Source of the DNA: Lautropia sp. SCN 69-89
GTDB lineage: Bacteria; Pseudomonadota; Gammaproteobacteria; Burkholderiales; Burkholderiaceae_E
DNA length: 64,000 nt
Direction: 5' to 3'
Assembly: GCA_001724855.1 (NCBI GenBank)
Contig: MEED01000012.1
Span: forward strand, 62,001 to 126,000
The notes below the pieces were generated by a model. The model saw only the letters and a program-made list of their open reading frames with translations. It did no database searches and was not told the DNA's origin. A program made the position numbers and the translations under genes. This document shows positions 1-12,629 of the stretch, piece by piece. Numbering within the stretch: the first letter of the stretch is position 1; every line of letters begins with the position of its first letter.

Positions 1-1157
1 ACGCCTCCCAGCTCGGAGAGCACGAAGTGCCCGAGCCGACTCGAATCCTGGATCTGTGCGGTGGTCGTCAGGTCGAGCAGCACTTGCCGTACCTCGCGAT
101 TGCGGCTGCCGAGGTTCACGCCGCCGATGCGGTCGGATTCGTTCTCGCGCCTGGCCAGCCAGCGCGCGGCCGAACTCGACGCGCCGCGCTCGGAGAGCAC
201 GTAGACCGATGCGCCGCTCGCCTGCGGACGCACCACCGCGTCGGCATGAATCGACACGAAGAGATCGGCCTGCACGCGGCGCGCCTTGGCCACGCGCGTG
301 GCCAGCGGCACGAAGTAGTCGCCGTCGCGGACCATGTAGGCACGCATGTCGGGATGGGCGTTGACGCGCTCGCGCAGCATCTGCGCGATGCGCAGCACCA
401 CGTCTTTCTCCTGCGTGCCGCGGCGGCCGATCGCGCCCGGATCCTCGCCGCCATGTCCGGCATCGATCGCGATCGTGACCATGCGCGCCACTGCCGGGGC
501 GCGTCGCTTGCCGCGCGCCGCCGCCTGCGGGTCGGGGCGCGGGTCTTCGTCGGACTGCGCGAACCGCTCCTGTGCCTCGAGTCGGTCGCGCAACAGCGCG
601 GCGATCGGGTCCTCGGGCGGAGGCAGCGTCGGCCGCGCGGCGCGGGCCCGCACGTCGTCGAGCAGCGTCTTCAGCGGATCGACCGGAACCGCCGGGTGCA
701 GGTCGAGCACCAGCCGGTGCCGGTAGTTGCCCACCGGCGCCAGCGCGAACAGTTGGGGAGCGACCTCGGTCTTCAGGTCGAACACCAGGCGCGCCACTTT
801 CGGGCGGTGCTGGCCGACCCGAACTTGCTGGATGTAGGGGTCTTCCGGACGTATGCGGGCGACCAGGTCACGCAACGCGAGGTCGATCTCGAGCCCTTCC
901 AGATCGACCACCAGCCGTGGCGGATCGGACAGCTGCATCTGCGTGGACTTCAGCGGCTCGTCGAGTTCGAGCGTGACCCGCGTGTAGTCGCGCGCCGGCC
1001 AGACACGCACCGCAAGGATCGATGCTGCACGGGCCGGGTGCGTGCCGAGTGCGAACAGCGCCGTGGCCAGCGTGGCGCGCGCGCCCGCCAGCGCGCTGGC
1101 CGATCGCGCCGCGACGCTCAGCAGGCGGCGCTTGCCGCGCGAAGTCTCCTCAGGCAT
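1..1157 (-). CDS. amiC: N-acetylmuramoyl-L-alanine amidase, AmiC type (C-terminus cut by window edge)
   Basis: Periplasmic zinc amidase that cleaves the amide bond between MurNAc and the stem peptide during daughter-cell separation. The start is the ATG at 1157 (MPEETSRGKRRLL...); about 385 codons are in the window and the reading frame stays open off the left edge. Residues 9-13 (KRRLL) followed by a hydrophobic stretch look like a Tat signal, as in E. coli AmiC. An AMIN domain spans roughly residues 46-155. An Amidase_3 domain begins near 226 with DAGHGGEDPG (zinc His 235) and TQEKD (Glu 250), and FVSIHADA follows. It overlaps the end of tsaE by 40 bp on the same strand, which suggests translational coupling. 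Family assignment is firm; the missing C-terminus is only the window limit. Confidence 0.93.
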   Translation of the reverse strand, partial: MPEETSRGKRRLLSVAARSASALAGARATLATALFALGTHPARAASILAVRVWPARDYTRVTLELDEPLKSTQMQLSDPPRLVVDLEGLEIDLALRDLVARIRPEDPYIQQVRVGQHRPKVARLVFDLKTEVAPQLFALAPVGNYRHRLVLDLHPAVPVDPLKTLLDDVRARAARPTLPPPEDPIAALLRDRLEAQERFAQSDEDPRPDPQAAARGKRRAPAVARMVTIAIDAGHGGEDPGAIGRRGTQEKDVVLRIAQMLRERVNAHPDMRAYMVRDGDYFVPLATRVAKARRVQADLFVSIHADAVVRPQASGASVYVLSERGASSSAARWLARRENESDRIGGVNLGSRNREVRQVLLDLTTTAQIQDSSRLGHFVLSELGG

Positions 1158-1657
1158 TCGAGCCCCCTGGGCGAACCGGCTTCGAGCCGGGCCACGCGAG
1201 CCTGTTCGCCGCCGGCCGTGTCGAACTCCAGCCGCAAGCGCAGATCAGGCGGGGGCAGGCTGGCGGCCGCGCGCTCGGGCCACTCGATGACCGCCACGCC
1301 CGATCCGCCGACGAGATCGTCGAACCCTGCATCGAGCCAGTCTCTATCGGAGGAGAGTCTATAGAAATCAAAATGATACAACTGAAACTTCGACAAGTCG
1401 TAAGACTCGACCAGCGTGAAGGTCGGGCTCTTGACGCGACCCGGATAACCGAGTGCGCGCAGCAGCCCGCGGGTGAAAGTGGTTTTCCCGGCGCCGAGGT
1501 CGCCCGACAGGAACAGCACGAAACCGGGCCCGAGTTCGCCAGCCACCTGGGCGGCCAGACGCTCGGTGGCTGACGCATCGACCAGCGCCACCGTGAGCGG
1601 CCCGGAGTCGGGCGCGGGCTTCGCCGTGCTGCTCGCGTTCGATACGGGCTTTGACAC
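1118..1657 (-). CDS. tsaE: tRNA t6A37 threonylcarbamoyladenosine biosynthesis ATPase TsaE
   Basis: P-loop ATPase of the TsaBDE complex that makes t6A at position 37 of ANN-decoding tRNAs; its partner tsaD is also in this window (23314-24348). 179 aa from a GTG start at 1657, slightly longer than the usual ~150-165 aa, with a polar N-terminal tail of about 20 residues. Walker A is SGDLGAGKTTFTRG, followed by the family-typical SPTFTLVESY and YHFDFYRL and by VAVIEWPERA. Its 3' end overlaps amiC, and it faces queG across a 16-bp gap, so the two must share or interlace promoters. Confidence 0.95.
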   Translation of the reverse strand: MSKPVSNASSTAKPAPDSGPLTVALVDASATERLAAQVAGELGPGFVLFLSGDLGAGKTTFTRGLLRALGYPGRVKSPTFTLVESYDLSKFQLYHFDFYRLSSDRDWLDAGFDDLVGGSGVAVIEWPERAAASLPPPDLRLRLEFDTAGGEQARVARLEAGSPRGLECLRRLRAASAAC

Positions 1658-1673
1658 GATCTAGAATTCAGGC

Positions 1674-2783
1674 GTGGAGCTTCGCATCGAACAGTTGCAG
1701 CAATGGGCGCGCGAGCTCGGTTTCGGGTCGATCGGCGTGGCCGACATCGATCTGTCGCAGGCCGAGGCGGGCTTGCAGGCCTGGCTGCAGGCCGGCTTCC
1801 ATGGCGAGATGGATTATATGGCCCGCCATGGCACGAAGCGCAGCCGGCCCGCCGAGCTCGTTCCGGGCACGGTTTCGGCCATCATGGTCACGATCGACTA
1901 CACCCCCGGCGAGTCGCGCTGGATCGACCGGGCATGGGCAACGCTGGCCGATCCCGAGCGCGCCTACGTCTCGCGCTATGCGCTGGGCCGCGACTATCAC
2001 AAGGTGGTGCGCGCGCGCCTGCAGCGGCTCGCCTCGCGCATCGAGTCGGAGGTCGGCGCTTTCGGCTACCGGGTGTTCTGCGACTCCGCGCCGGTCATGG
2101 AGCTCGAACTGGCACGTCGCGCCGGGCTGGGCTGGCGCGGCAAGCACACGCTGCTGATCGAGGCCGGGCGGGGCTCGACCTTCTTCGTCGGCACGCTGTA
2201 TACCGACCTGCCGCTCGCGCCGGCCGCGCAGCCGTGCGCCGATCACTGCGGGCGCTGCACGCGCTGCATCGATGCCTGCCCGACCGGCGCGATCGTCGCG
2301 CCGTACCGGGTCGATGCGCGTCGCTGCATCTCGTACCTGACGATCGAGCTGAAGGGCGCGATTCCCGAGCCGCTGCGCCCGGCGATCGGCAACCGCATCT
2401 ATGGCTGCGACGACTGCCAGCTGGCGTGCCCGTGGAACCGCTTCGCCCGTCCGCCGGCCACCGACGAGTTCGCTGCGCGCGCCGGCCTGGATGCGGCCAC
2501 GCTGGTCGAGCTGTTCGGCTGGAGCGAGCGCGAGTTCGACGAGCGGCTGGCAGGCTCACCGATCCGCCGCATCGGTCATGAGCGCTGGCTGCGCAACCTG
2601 GCCGTCGCGCTGGGCAATTCGGCCGGAGGCCCGCAGGTGCTCGCCGCGCTGCGCGCGCGCTCCGACGACGCTTCGGCACTGGTGCGCGAGCACGTCGCCT
2701 GGGCGCTGCGACGCCTCGAAAGCGACCCTGGGGCTCGCGAAGGGCTCGATTCGGTACACAATGCGCACTGGCGCAGCCACTGA
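1674..2783 (+). CDS. queG: epoxyqueuosine reductase QueG
   Basis: Cobalamin- and 4Fe-4S-dependent enzyme that reduces epoxyqueuosine to queuosine in the anticodon wobble position of tRNAs. 369 aa, normal length. Two ferredoxin-like clusters are visible: Cys192/195/198/202 (CGRCTRCIDACP) and Cys218 with Cys245/248/252 (CDDCQLACPW). The C-terminal ~70 residues resemble a HEAT-like tail. The GTG start at 1674 gives the family N-terminus MELRIEQLQQWARELGF. There is no Shine-Dalgarno sequence, and a TAGAAT hexamer (1662-1667) ends only 6 nt before the start, so the mRNA may be leaderless. Divergent from tsaE; both act on tRNA. Confidence 0.96.
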   Translation: MELRIEQLQQWARELGFGSIGVADIDLSQAEAGLQAWLQAGFHGEMDYMARHGTKRSRPAELVPGTVSAIMVTIDYTPGESRWIDRAWATLADPERAYVSRYALGRDYHKVVRARLQRLASRIESEVGAFGYRVFCDSAPVMELELARRAGLGWRGKHTLLIEAGRGSTFFVGTLYTDLPLAPAAQPCADHCGRCTRCIDACPTGAIVAPYRVDARRCISYLTIELKGAIPEPLRPAIGNRIYGCDDCQLACPWNRFARPPATDEFAARAGLDAATLVELFGWSEREFDERLAGSPIRRIGHERWLRNLAVALGNSAGGPQVLAALRARSDDASALVREHVAWALRRLESDPGAREGLDSVHNAHWRSH

Positions 2784-2804
2784 CCAAGAGAGGAATCCGT
2801 TTCC

Positions 2805-3500
2805 GTGCGCGCACCGAAAGTCATGACCCGGACGTTCCTGTCCAATCTCGCCCTGTTCCACGAACTGGGCGGCGACGAGCTCGACCGGATCGCCGCGGGC
2901 ACCACCGAACTGCGCGTGCAGAAGGGGCGCACCCTGTTCCAGCGCGGCGACCCCTGCGCGGGTTTCCACGCCGTCATGTACGGGCAGGTCAAGCTCAGCT
3001 TCCTGTCGCCGCAGGGCACCGAAAAGGTGATCGAGATCCTCGGTCCGGGGCAGTCGTTCGGCGAGGCGGCGATGTTCCTCGATCGCGCCTACCCGGTGAA
3101 CGCCGAGTGCCTGGCCGACTCGCTGCTGCTGCACATCTCGAAGTCCACGATCGACGCCGAACTGACGCGCGATCCGCGCCTGGCGCGCCGGATGATCGCC
3201 GGCCTGAGCCGGCGACTGGTCGGCCTGGTGCACGACGTCGAAGCGTATTCGCTGCGCTCGGGGATGCAGCGCGTGATCGGCTACCTGTTGCGCGACCTCG
3301 ACCGCACCGGCGGTACGCCGACCTCCCCGGTGCGCATCGTGCTCGACACCAGCAAGGGCGTCATCGCGTCACGGCTCAACCTCACGCCCGAACACTTCTC
3401 GCGGATCCTCGGCGAGCTGAGCAACGAGGGGCTGATCAGCGTGCGCGGCGCCGAGATCACCATCCTCGACCCGGAGCGGCTGCGCGGGTTCCTCACCTGA
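2805..3500 (+). CDS. Crp/Fnr-family transcriptional regulator, Dnr/Nnr-like
   Basis: 231 aa. An N-terminal cyclic-nucleotide-binding-type beta-roll (about residues 10-130) precedes a dimerisation helix and a winged HTH whose recognition helix reads LTPEHFSRIL. The E..SR pattern matches that used by FNR and Dnr to read TTGAT half-sites. It lacks the N-terminal cysteine cluster of FNR, so a haem- or NO-sensing Dnr/Nnr role is more likely. The GTG start at 2805 is preferred over the ATG at 2823 because AGAGGA lies about 10 nt upstream. The adjacent nirS operon and the TTGAT-N4-GTCAA box at 6796-6809 make regulation of nitrite respiration the best guess (inference). Its last 8 bp overlap the convergent d1-propeller gene. 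Confidence 0.85.
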   Translation: MRAPKVMTRTFLSNLALFHELGGDELDRIAAGTTELRVQKGRTLFQRGDPCAGFHAVMYGQVKLSFLSPQGTEKVIEILGPGQSFGEAAMFLDRAYPVNAECLADSLLLHISKSTIDAELTRDPRLARRMIAGLSRRLVGLVHDVEAYSLRSGMQRVIGYLLRDLDRTGGTPTSPVRIVLDTSKGVIASRLNLTPEHFSRILGELSNEGLISVRGAEITILDPERLRGFLT

Positions 3501-4614
3501 GGCCTGGCGCGGGCGCGGCGAAGCCGGCGAGCCAGCGCCGGTCGCGATCGACCAGCGCCAGGCAGCCGCCGCTTCCTTGCACGAAGCGCAGCGGCAAGCG
3601 CGCGGCCGCAATGCCCGAGGCCAGCGGCTCGGCGATCCGGCGCGAGACATCGACCTGTGACACCGTGATGCCGCCCGGGCCGGCAGCGGCCACCAGCACG
3701 CGGCCGCCGACGGCGGCGAGCGCCAGGATCTCGCCACCTGCGTCGAAGCGCCCGCTCACTTTCCAGTCAGACGTCTCGAGTACCTCGGCGTCGCTCGCCC
3801 CGGCTGCGGCGATCAGCCAGCCGCGGCGCGTCTCGCCGCGCCACGGCGCGATACGCTCCGCCACCGCCGTGGCCGCGAGCGCCGGGCGTTCGATCTCCCT
3901 GCGCACGTCGAGGTTCACGATGCCCAGCACTCCGGCGTCGTCGAGCCGCGCGACCTCGTAAGGCGCCGGCCCCGCGATCAGCGCCCGGGTGGGGCGGGGC
4001 AATTCGAAGCGCCGCGGCGTGAAGCGGCCCGGAAGCGGCACGGCTTCGTTCGAGCGGTAGTCGTGCACCAGCCCCTGCAAGACCGGCGGTGCGTCGCGGC
4101 CGTAGGCGATTTCCCAGGCCTCGGCGAGATCGGCGAACGCGACCACGAAGCGCCGGCGCGCCGGCACGTCGCGCATCGCCGCCACTGCGAACGGTTGCGG
4201 CAACCGGAAGCGGTGCACCTCGGCGAGGGTCGCCGGGTCGTGCGCCGACATCGCGCCGGTGCCGCGCCCGCCGGCGAGCACGACCGCATCGGGCCCGCCG
4301 CCGACCGCGAGCGCGGTGGCCTCGAATTCGAGCGCGACGCGCGCCTGCTCGCGCAGATCGGGCAATGAATAGCGCAGCAGCGCGCCGCCACGCAGCGACG
4401 CGTACAGCCCGCGGCCGTCGGGCGCCGCCACGAGCTCGGCGGCGAGTTCGTCCGGGGCCACCGCCGAAGCGACGGTGCGGCCGCTCGTGCAATCGAGAAG
4501 CACGAACTGCCGGGCGCCGGGCGCCGCGATCGCCACCGTTGCGTCGGCGCCGGAGACCGGCGCCGCGATCGCGGCAGCGAGCACGGCGAGCACCCAAGAA
4601 AAAGGGCGGCTCAT
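3493..4614 (-). CDS. cytochrome d1-type beta-propeller protein, NirF-like
   Basis: 373 aa periplasmic protein with a clear signal peptide (MSRPFSWVLAVLAAAIAAPVSGA). The start at 4614 puts this signal at the N-terminus; an in-frame start 18 codons upstream would bury it. The body is all beta-propeller-like repeats. Segments such as GLVHDYRSNEAV and VLGIVNLDVRREIE resemble NirF and the d1 domain of NirS. It lacks a CxxCH motif, so it is not a second nitrite reductase. NirF works late in haem d1 biosynthesis; this copy looks divergent, so NirF is a family-level call and the exact role is open. It sits 37 bp downstream of nirM, third in the nirS operon. Confidence 0.7.
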   Translation of the reverse strand: MSRPFSWVLAVLAAAIAAPVSGADATVAIAAPGARQFVLLDCTSGRTVASAVAPDELAAELVAAPDGRGLYASLRGGALLRYSLPDLREQARVALEFEATALAVGGGPDAVVLAGGRGTGAMSAHDPATLAEVHRFRLPQPFAVAAMRDVPARRRFVVAFADLAEAWEIAYGRDAPPVLQGLVHDYRSNEAVPLPGRFTPRRFELPRPTRALIAGPAPYEVARLDDAGVLGIVNLDVRREIERPALAATAVAERIAPWRGETRRGWLIAAAGASDAEVLETSDWKVSGRFDAGGEILALAAVGGRVLVAAAGPGGITVSQVDVSRRIAEPLASGIAAARLPLRFVQGSGGCLALVDRDRRWLAGFAAPAPGLR

Positions 4615-4651
4615 CGAGCCGCCCTTCGCGCCTGGCCTCACGGCAGCGTGG

Positions 4652-4975
4652 TCACTTGGCTCCGGCAAGGATCCAGTCGACCAGTGCCTTGACGTCGGCG
4701 TCGGGCACCGCGGCGTTCGGCGGCATCGGCACCGGACCCCAGACGCCCGAGCCGCCCTTCTTCACCTTCTCGACGAGCTTGGCGGCGGCCGCCGCGTCGC
4801 CTTTGTACTTGGCGGCGACATCCTTGTACGCGGGGCCGACCAGCTTCTTGTCGACTGCGTGACAGGCGGTGCAGTTGTACTTCTTCGCCATTTCCACCGC
4901 GGCCGATGCCGGGGCGGCGACGGTGGCCGCGGCAGCGGCGACCAGCGCGAGGCGAATCATCAGGGAACGGGTCAT
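4652..4975 (-). CDS. nirM: cytochrome c551/c552-type electron donor
   Basis: Small class I periplasmic c-type cytochrome, 107 aa, that would pass electrons from the bc1 complex to NirS. Signal peptide approximately residues 1-26 ending in ASA. The haem site is CTACH (Cys35, Cys38, His39), and the family-typical KKLVGPAYKDVAAKY follows. A Met axial ligand is expected in the PMPPN segment. It starts 17 bp after the nirS stop codon with GGAGG upstream, so it is co-transcribed with nirS. The order nirS-nirM is well known from denitrifiers. Confidence 0.9.
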   Translation of the reverse strand: MTRSLMIRLALVAAAAATVAAPASAAVEMAKKYNCTACHAVDKKLVGPAYKDVAAKYKGDAAAAAKLVEKVKKGGSGVWGPVPMPPNAAVPDADVKALVDWILAGAK

Positions 4976-4991
4976 CGTCAGGTCCTCCGGA

Positions 4992-9219
<4,228 letters not shown>

Positions 9220-9284
9220 CGTACGGTCCGCTCCGTCCGCAGCCCGGCGGTGCGCGCCGCCGGTCGCGTGCAGCTGCCGGCTCT

Positions 9285-9308
9285 CGCGCCGACCTTGGGG
9301 TCGGCGCG
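9285..9308. terminator. GC-rich hairpin after the TonB receptor
   Basis: Perfect inverted repeat with 10-bp arms (CGCGCCGACC / GGTCGGCGCG) and a TTGG loop, 66 bp past the receptor stop codon. No U-run follows, so it may only stabilise the 3' end. A TATAGT hexamer (9319-9324) with TTGGGG (9295-9300) 18 bp upstream may be the promoter of the next gene. Confidence 0.4.
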
Positions 9309-9371
9309 TCGATCACGTTATAGTCGGCCGCTCCGCAATTCGCCGGCCGCACCGGCCGGCCCGCGCCAACG

Positions 9372-9986
9372 ATGCACGAAACGGGAACCGCGAGCAGCAG
9401 GCCCTTGCGCGCGATGCTCGCTGCCGCGCTCGCGGTGGCCGCGATCGTCGCGCTGCTCGGCCTCGCGCCGGCACGGGCCGCCGACGTCGAGGGCGTGGAC
9501 GTCGCGGATTCGGTCCGGGTCGGCGGCGCCCGGCTCGAGCTCAACGGCGCCGGCATGCGCACGGTCTACATCGTCAAGGCCTACGTGGCCGCGCTGTACG
9601 TACCGTCGCGCTCGCGGCAGCCCGAGGTGCTGCTGTCGCAGAAGGGGCCGAGGCGGCTGTCGCTCACCATGCTGGCCGACCTGTCGTCCGAGTGGGTGGT
9701 GGAGCGTTTCGTCGCCGCGCTGCGCGAGAACTGCGTCGAGCACGAGCTCGCGAAGCTGGCCCCGCGCATCGAGCGATTGATCGACACGATGCTCACGCTC
9801 GGGCAGACCCGCAAGGGCGAGCGGATCGACATCGATTTCGCGGCCGGCGCGACCAGCGTCAGCGTCGACGGACATCCACTCGGGCCGGCGATTCCCGGCG
9901 AGGACCTGTTCACCGCCATCCTGCGCATCTTCGTCGGCGAGCGTCCGATCGACGCCGAACTGAAGCAGGCGATGCTCGGACGCTGA
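9372..9986 (+). CDS. chalcone-isomerase-like periplasmic protein
   Basis: 204 aa. Signal peptide about residues 1-36 (ending ARA), then a single chalcone-isomerase-like fold domain: VADSVRVGGARLELNGAG, VYIVKAYVAALY, LTMLADLSSEWVVERFVAAL, and a closing GEDLFTAILRIFVGERPIDAELKQAML. This family is common in proteobacterial periplasms. It has no demonstrated isomerase activity in most members and is usually annotated only by fold. It lies 7 bp before xerD and is probably co-transcribed. Function unknown. Confidence 0.8.
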   Translation: MHETGTASSRPLRAMLAAALAVAAIVALLGLAPARAADVEGVDVADSVRVGGARLELNGAGMRTVYIVKAYVAALYVPSRSRQPEVLLSQKGPRRLSLTMLADLSSEWVVERFVAALRENCVEHELAKLAPRIERLIDTMLTLGQTRKGERIDIDFAAGATSVSVDGHPLGPAIPGEDLFTAILRIFVGERPIDAELKQAMLGR

Positions 9987-9993
9987 GTTCGCG

Positions 9994-10899
9994 ATGAGCG
10001 CCGCGCCCGGGCAGGGCAATCGCTGGATCGAAGCGTTCGCCGACGCGACCTGGCTCGAGGATGGCCTGTCGCGCAACACGCTCGCAGCCTACCGGCGCGA
10101 CCTGGCGCTGCTCGAGGCGTGGCTGGCCACCGAGCGCGGGGTGGCGCTGCACGAGGCCGGTGCCGCCGACCTGCACGGCTACATTGCGCATCGCCACCCG
10201 GGTTCGCGCCCGAGCAGCGCGAACCGGCGCCTGGCGGTGTTCCGCAGGTTCTTCCGCTACCTGGTGCGTGAACGCGTGCGCGAGGACGACCCGACGCTGC
10301 AGATCCGGGCGGCGCGCCAGCCGCCGCGCTTCCCGAAGACGCTGTCCGAGCGGCAGGTCGAGGTGCTGCTCGGCGCACCCGACACCGCCACGCCGCTCGG
10401 CCTGCGCGACCGCACGATGCTCGAGGTGCTATACGCGAGCGGGCTGCGCGTCTCCGAACTGGTATCGCTGCCCACCCTGCAGGTGGGGCTGAACGAGGGC
10501 GTGGTGCGCGTCGTCGGCAAGGGCGACAAGGAGCGCCTGGTGCCGCTGGGCGAGGAGGCGCGGGCGTGGATCGAGCGCTACCTGCGCGAAGCGCGTCCGG
10601 CGCTGCTCGGCGCGCGTGCCGCCGATGCGCTGTTCGTCACGCAGCGCGGCGGCCCGATGACGCGCCAGATGTTCTGGACGCTGGTCAAGCGCTACGCGAT
10701 CGTGGCCGGCGTCACCGCGCCGCTGTCGCCGCACACCCTGCGCCACGCGTTCGCCACGCACCTGCTCAACCACGGCGCCGACCTGCGCGTGGTGCAGATG
10801 CTGCTCGGACACGCCGACATCTCGACCACGCAGATCTACACGCACGTCGCGCGCGAGCGGCTCAAAGCCCTGCACGCGCGGCATCACCCGCGCGGCTGA
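9994..10899 (+). CDS. xerD: site-specific tyrosine recombinase XerD
   Basis: Chromosome-dimer resolution recombinase that acts with XerC and FtsK at dif. 301 aa, normal length. The N-terminal SAM-like core-binding domain (about 1-100) is followed by the catalytic domain. Catalytic signatures: ASGLRVSELVSL (first Arg), SPHTLRHAFATHLL (HxxR), LLGHADISTTQIYTH (second His and the nucleophilic Tyr). It ends LKALHARHHPRG, typical of XerD. It is a housekeeping copy; nothing nearby suggests an integrative element or integron. Confidence 0.95.
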   Translation: MSAAPGQGNRWIEAFADATWLEDGLSRNTLAAYRRDLALLEAWLATERGVALHEAGAADLHGYIAHRHPGSRPSSANRRLAVFRRFFRYLVRERVREDDPTLQIRAARQPPRFPKTLSERQVEVLLGAPDTATPLGLRDRTMLEVLYASGLRVSELVSLPTLQVGLNEGVVRVVGKGDKERLVPLGEEARAWIERYLREARPALLGARAADALFVTQRGGPMTRQMFWTLVKRYAIVAGVTAPLSPHTLRHAFATHLLNHGADLRVVQMLLGHADISTTQIYTHVARERLKALHARHHPRG

Positions 10900-10927
10900 G
10901 AGGCCCGACGCCGCGCGCGCCGGCGCA

Positions 10928-11812
10928 TTACAGCGACTGCACCGTCGCCGCCTCGAAGGTGCCGCGCCGGTAGTCGTCGAGCGTCTGGCGGATCTGCTCG
11001 GCGGTGTTCATCACGAACGGGCCGTATTGCGCGATCGGCTCGTTCAGCGGCCGACCGGCGACGATCAGCACGCGCGAGTCGTCGATCGCCTCGATTGCGA
11101 CCGACTCGCGCCCGTCGTTGGCGAGGATCGCCATCCGGCGGTCGGGCACTTCGGTGCCCGAGACCCGTACGCGGCCGCGATAGGTGTAGGTGAACGCGTT
11201 GTGCCCCGCCGGCAGCGACTGCGTGAAGCGCGCGCCGGCCGGCAGGTGCACGTCGATCAGCAGCGGCTCGGTGTCGGGACGGGTCACCGCGCCGCCGACG
11301 CCGTGGCTCTCGCCGGCGATCACGCGCACGCGCACGCCGCCTCCTGCGTCGAACTCGGGAATCGCCTGCGACGGGATGTCGCGATAGCTCGGTGCGACCA
11401 TCTTGCGCGCGGCCGGCAGGTTGAGCCAGAGCTGGAATCCCTCCATCAACCCTTCTTCCTGCTCGGGCAACTCGGAGTGGATCAGGCCGCTGCCCGCGGT
11501 CATCCATTGCGCGCCGCCCGGGCCGAGCAGCCCTTCGTTGCCGGCGCTGTCGCGGTGGCGCATGCGGCCGGCGATCATGTAGGTGACCGTCTCGAAGCCG
11601 CGATGCGGATGATCCGGGAAGCCGCCGATGTAGTCGTCGGGGTTCTCGTTGCGAAACGCGTCGAGCATCAGGAACGGGTCGAGCCGCCGCTGCAGGTCGT
11701 GCGTGAGCACGCGGGTGAGCCGCACCCCGGCGCCGTCGGAGGTGGCCATGCCGGTGACCAGTCGCTCGACCGCGCGCGAAGCTGCGGGGGTGTGCGTGAC
11801 GTCGTTCTTCAT
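10928..11812 (-). CDS. pirin family protein (bicupin)
   Basis: 294 aa. Two cupin domains; the N-terminal one carries the pirin metal site in PHPHRGFETVTYMI together with HSE (in SGLIHSELP). The C-terminal cupin spans about residues 190-280. Bacterial pirins include quercetinases and redox-related regulators, and the substrate cannot be told from sequence. The start at 11812 (MKNDVTHTP) is preferred because an in-frame upstream extension is Arg-rich and non-homologous. It lies 104 bp downstream of azoR on the same strand. Pirin and azoreductase genes often sit together as an oxidative/quinone stress pair (context inference). Confidence 0.9.
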   Translation of the reverse strand: MKNDVTHTPAASRAVERLVTGMATSDGAGVRLTRVLTHDLQRRLDPFLMLDAFRNENPDDYIGGFPDHPHRGFETVTYMIAGRMRHRDSAGNEGLLGPGGAQWMTAGSGLIHSELPEQEEGLMEGFQLWLNLPAARKMVAPSYRDIPSQAIPEFDAGGGVRVRVIAGESHGVGGAVTRPDTEPLLIDVHLPAGARFTQSLPAGHNAFTYTYRGRVRVSGTEVPDRRMAILANDGRESVAIEAIDDSRVLIVAGRPLNEPIAQYGPFVMNTAEQIRQTLDDYRRGTFEAATVQSL

Positions 11813-11916
11813 GGTGCCTGCTCCTGTGTTCGTGAAGTGCCGCCGGGCGCGCAACAAGCGGCGCCGGCCCGTCCGCGGGCCCTCGGGCAGCCCGCGAACG
11901 CCGGGGCGGGGCGCGT

Positions 11917-12516
11917 TCACGCGGCGAGCGCCTCGATCTGCGTGCGCGCGTCCTCGAACGCCTTCGCCACCGACTCCTCGCCCATCGCCAGGCCCTCGGC
12001 GTAGACGAACTCGACGTCGGTCATGCCGAGGAAGCCGAGCACCGACTTCAGGTACGGCACCTGGAAATCGGCCGGCGTGTCGCGGTACAGCCCGCCGCGG
12101 GCCAGTGCCACATAGACCTTCTTGCCGGTGACCAGCCCCTGCGGCCCCTCGGCGGTATAGCGGAAGGTTACTCCGGCGCGCGAGATCGCATCGATCCAGG
12201 CTTTCAGTTGCACCGGGATGTTGAAGTTGTACATCGGCACGCCGAGCACGATCGCGTCGGCCGACTGCAGTTGCGCGATCACCGCGTCGTCGAGCGCCAC
12301 CCGCGCGGCCTGTTCGGCGCTGCGCTCGGGGGCCGGCGTGAACAGCGCGCCGAGCGCGGTTTCGTCGAGCGGCGGCAGCGGATCGCGTGCGAGGTCGCGC
12401 AACTCGACGACTGCCTCGGGGTGCGCGGACTTCAGTTTCGCGGTAATCGCATCGGCGACGCGCGTGGAATTGGAAGCGCCGGGGCGGGCGCTGGCGTTGA
12501 TCTGGAGGATTTTCAT
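11917..12516 (-). CDS. azoR: FMN-dependent NADH-azoreductase
   Basis: 199 aa flavodoxin-fold quinone/azo reductase that performs two-electron reduction of quinones and azo compounds with NADH. Visible: [18 protein letters not shown] at the FMN phosphate loop, [18 protein letters not shown], and VALARGGLY. The ATG at 12516 gives the family start [11 protein letters not shown], with GGAG about 8 nt upstream (minus strand). It is divergent from the LysR regulator at 12630, which probably controls it through the palindromes in the 113-bp gap. Confidence 0.95.
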   Translation of the reverse strand: MKILQINASARPGASNSTRVADAITAKLKSAHPEAVVELRDLARDPLPPLDETALGALFTPAPERSAEQAARVALDDAVIAQLQSADAIVLGVPMYNFNIPVQLKAWIDAISRAGVTFRYTAEGPQGLVTGKKVYVALARGGLYRDTPADFQVPYLKSVLGFLGMTDVEFVYAEGLAMGEESVAKAFEDARTQIEALAA

Positions 12517-12551
12517 GACGTTCTCCTGAAGCAGTGGTCCGGATGGCTGCA

Positions 12552-12566
12552 CTGTATTGGTTACAG
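12552..12566. promoter_or_regulatory. LysR-type T-N11-A palindrome upstream of azoR
   Basis: CTGTATTGGTTACAG is a perfect inverted repeat with 5-bp arms around a 5-bp centre and fits the T-N11-A pattern of LysR-type operators. It is 35 bp from the azoR start. Binding by the divergent LysR protein is inferred. Confidence 0.55.
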
Positions 12567-12594
12567 AATCGCTTCGGAAGATGCAGAATCGAAT

Positions 12595-12611
12595 ATCATT
12601 GAACCAATGAT
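12595..12611. promoter_or_regulatory. second palindrome close to the lysR start
   Basis: ATCATTGAACCAATGAT has perfect 6-bp arms around GAACC. It ends 18 bp before the LysR start codon, a usual place for an autoregulatory site. Together with 12552-12566 it fills the azoR-lysR gap. Confidence 0.5.
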
Positions 12612-12629
12612 GGAACAATCTTCGGGCCG

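Noticed and set aside
1651-1656. Consensus TTGACA between tsaE and queG as a -35 for queG
   Set aside because: It is only 5 bp from the TAGAAT hexamer, far from the 16-18 bp spacing, and any -10 would fall inside queG.
3493-4614. Second cytochrome cd1 nitrite reductase (NirN)
   Set aside because: It has no CxxCH haem-binding motif, so a c-haem domain is absent; only the d1-like propeller remains.
9994-10899. Tyrosine recombinase as a mobile-element or integron integrase
   Set aside because: Length, termini and motifs are those of housekeeping XerD; no attachment site or cassette array is nearby.
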